DNA of 64,000 nucleotides from Nitrospira sp. Lineage in GTDB: Bacteria > Nitrospirota > Nitrospiria > Nitrospirales > Nitrospiraceae. The stretch lies in the NCBI GenBank assembly GCA_024331045.1, contig JANDJC010000006.1, forward strand, positions 1 through 64,000. The letters run 5' to 3'. Within the stretch, counting starts at the first letter, position 1, and every line of letters starts with the position of its first letter. The translations under genes and the position numbers were made by a program. Positions 63,288 through 64,000 of the stretch are shown here, in pieces. The notes under the pieces were generated by a model. That model saw only the letters and a program-made list of their open reading frames with translations, was not told where the DNA came from and made no database searches.

Positions 63288-63857
63288 ATGGCGTGGCGAG
63301 CGATCCATCTCAAGCTCAAGCTGGCCGGAACCGGTCTTCTGGCCGTTTTTCTGCTGGGGTTGACGGCGTGCGGTGGTCCTCCCAAGTGGGTGCAACGGGG
63401 GTCGGGAGCGTTCAACGACAAAGATCAGAAGGCGTTTTACGGTGTGGGTTCGGTAGTGGGCGTCAAAAACGAACCGCTCGCGTGGGATACGGCTGAGAAT
63501 CGAGCCAGGGCGGAAATCGCCAAGACATTTGAAACCTATACGGGCTACTTGATGAGGGACTATGCTGCTTCAACGACGGCGGGGGATTTTACGCGGAACA
63601 CGGAAGAGCAACATGTGGAGCGGGCCATTAAAACGGTCACCACGGTGACGTTGAGCGGTGTACGCCCTATCGATCGCTACAAAGACGAGAAGAGCAATAC
63701 CTATTACGTGCTGGCCATGCTGAGTCTGGAAGACATGAAAAATAATTTAGAGCGGGCCAAGGAGCTGAATGCGGAGATGCGCGACTTTGTCAGGCGCAAT
63801 GCAGATCGGTTGTTCGATCGTTTAGAGAGGGAGGAAGAGAAGCGCGGGATTCGATAG
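63288..63857 (+). CDS. LPP20-family lipoprotein
   Basis: The ATG at 63288 has 'aaaggagg' seven bases upstream and gives 189 residues. The signal ends in the lipobox 'LGLTACGG'. The mature part ('PKWVQRGSGAFNDKDQKAFYGVGSVVGVKNEPLAWDTAENRARAEIAKTFETY') has the LPP20 pattern, including 'TYYVLAMLSLEDMKNNLERAKELNAEM'. Such lipoproteins of the outer membrane have no agreed role. A second lipoprotein gene follows. Confidence 0.88.
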   Translation: MAWRAIHLKLKLAGTGLLAVFLLGLTACGGPPKWVQRGSGAFNDKDQKAFYGVGSVVGVKNEPLAWDTAENRARAEIAKTFETYTGYLMRDYAASTTAGDFTRNTEEQHVERAIKTVTTVTLSGVRPIDRYKDEKSNTYYVLAMLSLEDMKNNLERAKELNAEMRDFVRRNADRLFDRLEREEEKRGIR

Positions 63858-63897
63858 GAGCCGTCTCGTAAGGCGACGACATGATGGGTGAGGAGGC

Positions 63898-64000
63898 ATG
63901 ACCGTGGTCCAAAGCAAGTTCCTGCCGGGTATGTGGTCAATCGTCATGTTGCTTGTGGCGGCTGGTTGTGGCCATGAAGTCAAAGTGACGCGCGTGGATG
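63898..64000 (+). CDS. Lipoprotein, 5' end only, possibly LpoB-like
   Basis: The ATG at 63898 follows 'gaggagg'. The 34 visible residues hold a lipoprotein signal ('SIVMLLVAAGC') and then 'GHEVKVTRVD'. In LpoB-type penicillin-binding protein activators a lipobox is followed by a similar 'VTRVD' segment, and they often sit next to LPP20-like genes. The rest of the gene is outside the window, so the family call is tentative. Confidence 0.7.
   Translation, partial: MTVVQSKFLPGMWSIVMLLVAAGCGHEVKVTRVD

Overview
The window looks like chromosomal DNA of a Gram-negative, flagellated bacterium with high-50s to 60% GC. The outer membrane is inferred from flgH and flgI (L and P rings) and from several lipoprotein signals. 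Gene content and order suggest a deep-branching lineage, and a Nitrospira-like member of the Nitrospirota is my best guess. That guess rests on overall resemblance and was not searched. No rRNA, tRNA, insertion sequence, phage gene or CRISPR array was seen.

Bases 1-34652 are one almost continuous plus-strand flagellar island. It opens with the 3' end of a sigma-54 activator gene. The order is then flgB-flgC-fliE-fliF-fliG-[receiver-fliH fusion]-fliI-fliJ-motE-like-fliK-flgD-flgE, then fliL-M-N-O-P-Q-R-flhB-flhA-flhF-flhG-fliA, then flgF-G-A-H-I-J-M-N-K-L-csrA-fliW. It therefore encodes the MS ring, switch, export gate and ATPase, rod, hook, P and L rings, hook-filament junction, assembly regulators (FlhF/FlhG), sigma-28 with its anti-sigma FlgM, and the CsrA/FliW post-transcriptional pair. 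Flagellin (fliC), cap (fliD), fliS and the stator motA/motB are absent and must lie elsewhere. Three near-perfect sigma-54 promoters precede flgB, fliL and flgF and divide the island into three blocks. This fits control by the activator at the left edge.

Bases 34700-48650 are mixed. On the plus strand are a large AsmA-like protein and an M24 peptidase. On the minus strand are a PilZ protein, an HDOD-SthA pair, a small cytochrome c, a secreted HMA-like protein with transketolase, a fibronectin-III lipoprotein, and an Rrf2 regulator overlapping a TauE/SafE permease gene. A small cupin gene is on the plus strand.

Bases 49063-59494 are plus-strand housekeeping genes: glyQ-glyS (glycyl-tRNA synthetase), ppdK (pyruvate phosphate dikinase), and ribD, a secreted esterase-like protein, an MFS transporter and ribE (riboflavin synthesis). 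Acetyl-CoA synthetase and a small membrane protein follow on the minus strand.

Bases 61925-64000 hold a secreted caspase-fold protein that lacks the catalytic cysteine, a 56-residue gene missing from the ORF track, an LPP20-type lipoprotein and the start of another lipoprotein.

The most unusual gene is the flagellar FliH homologue, which carries a complete two-component receiver domain at its N-terminus inside the export-ATPase operon. Other points of interest are the cysteine-less caspase homologue, the shared modules inserted in FlgK and FlgL, and the altered G motifs in FlhF.
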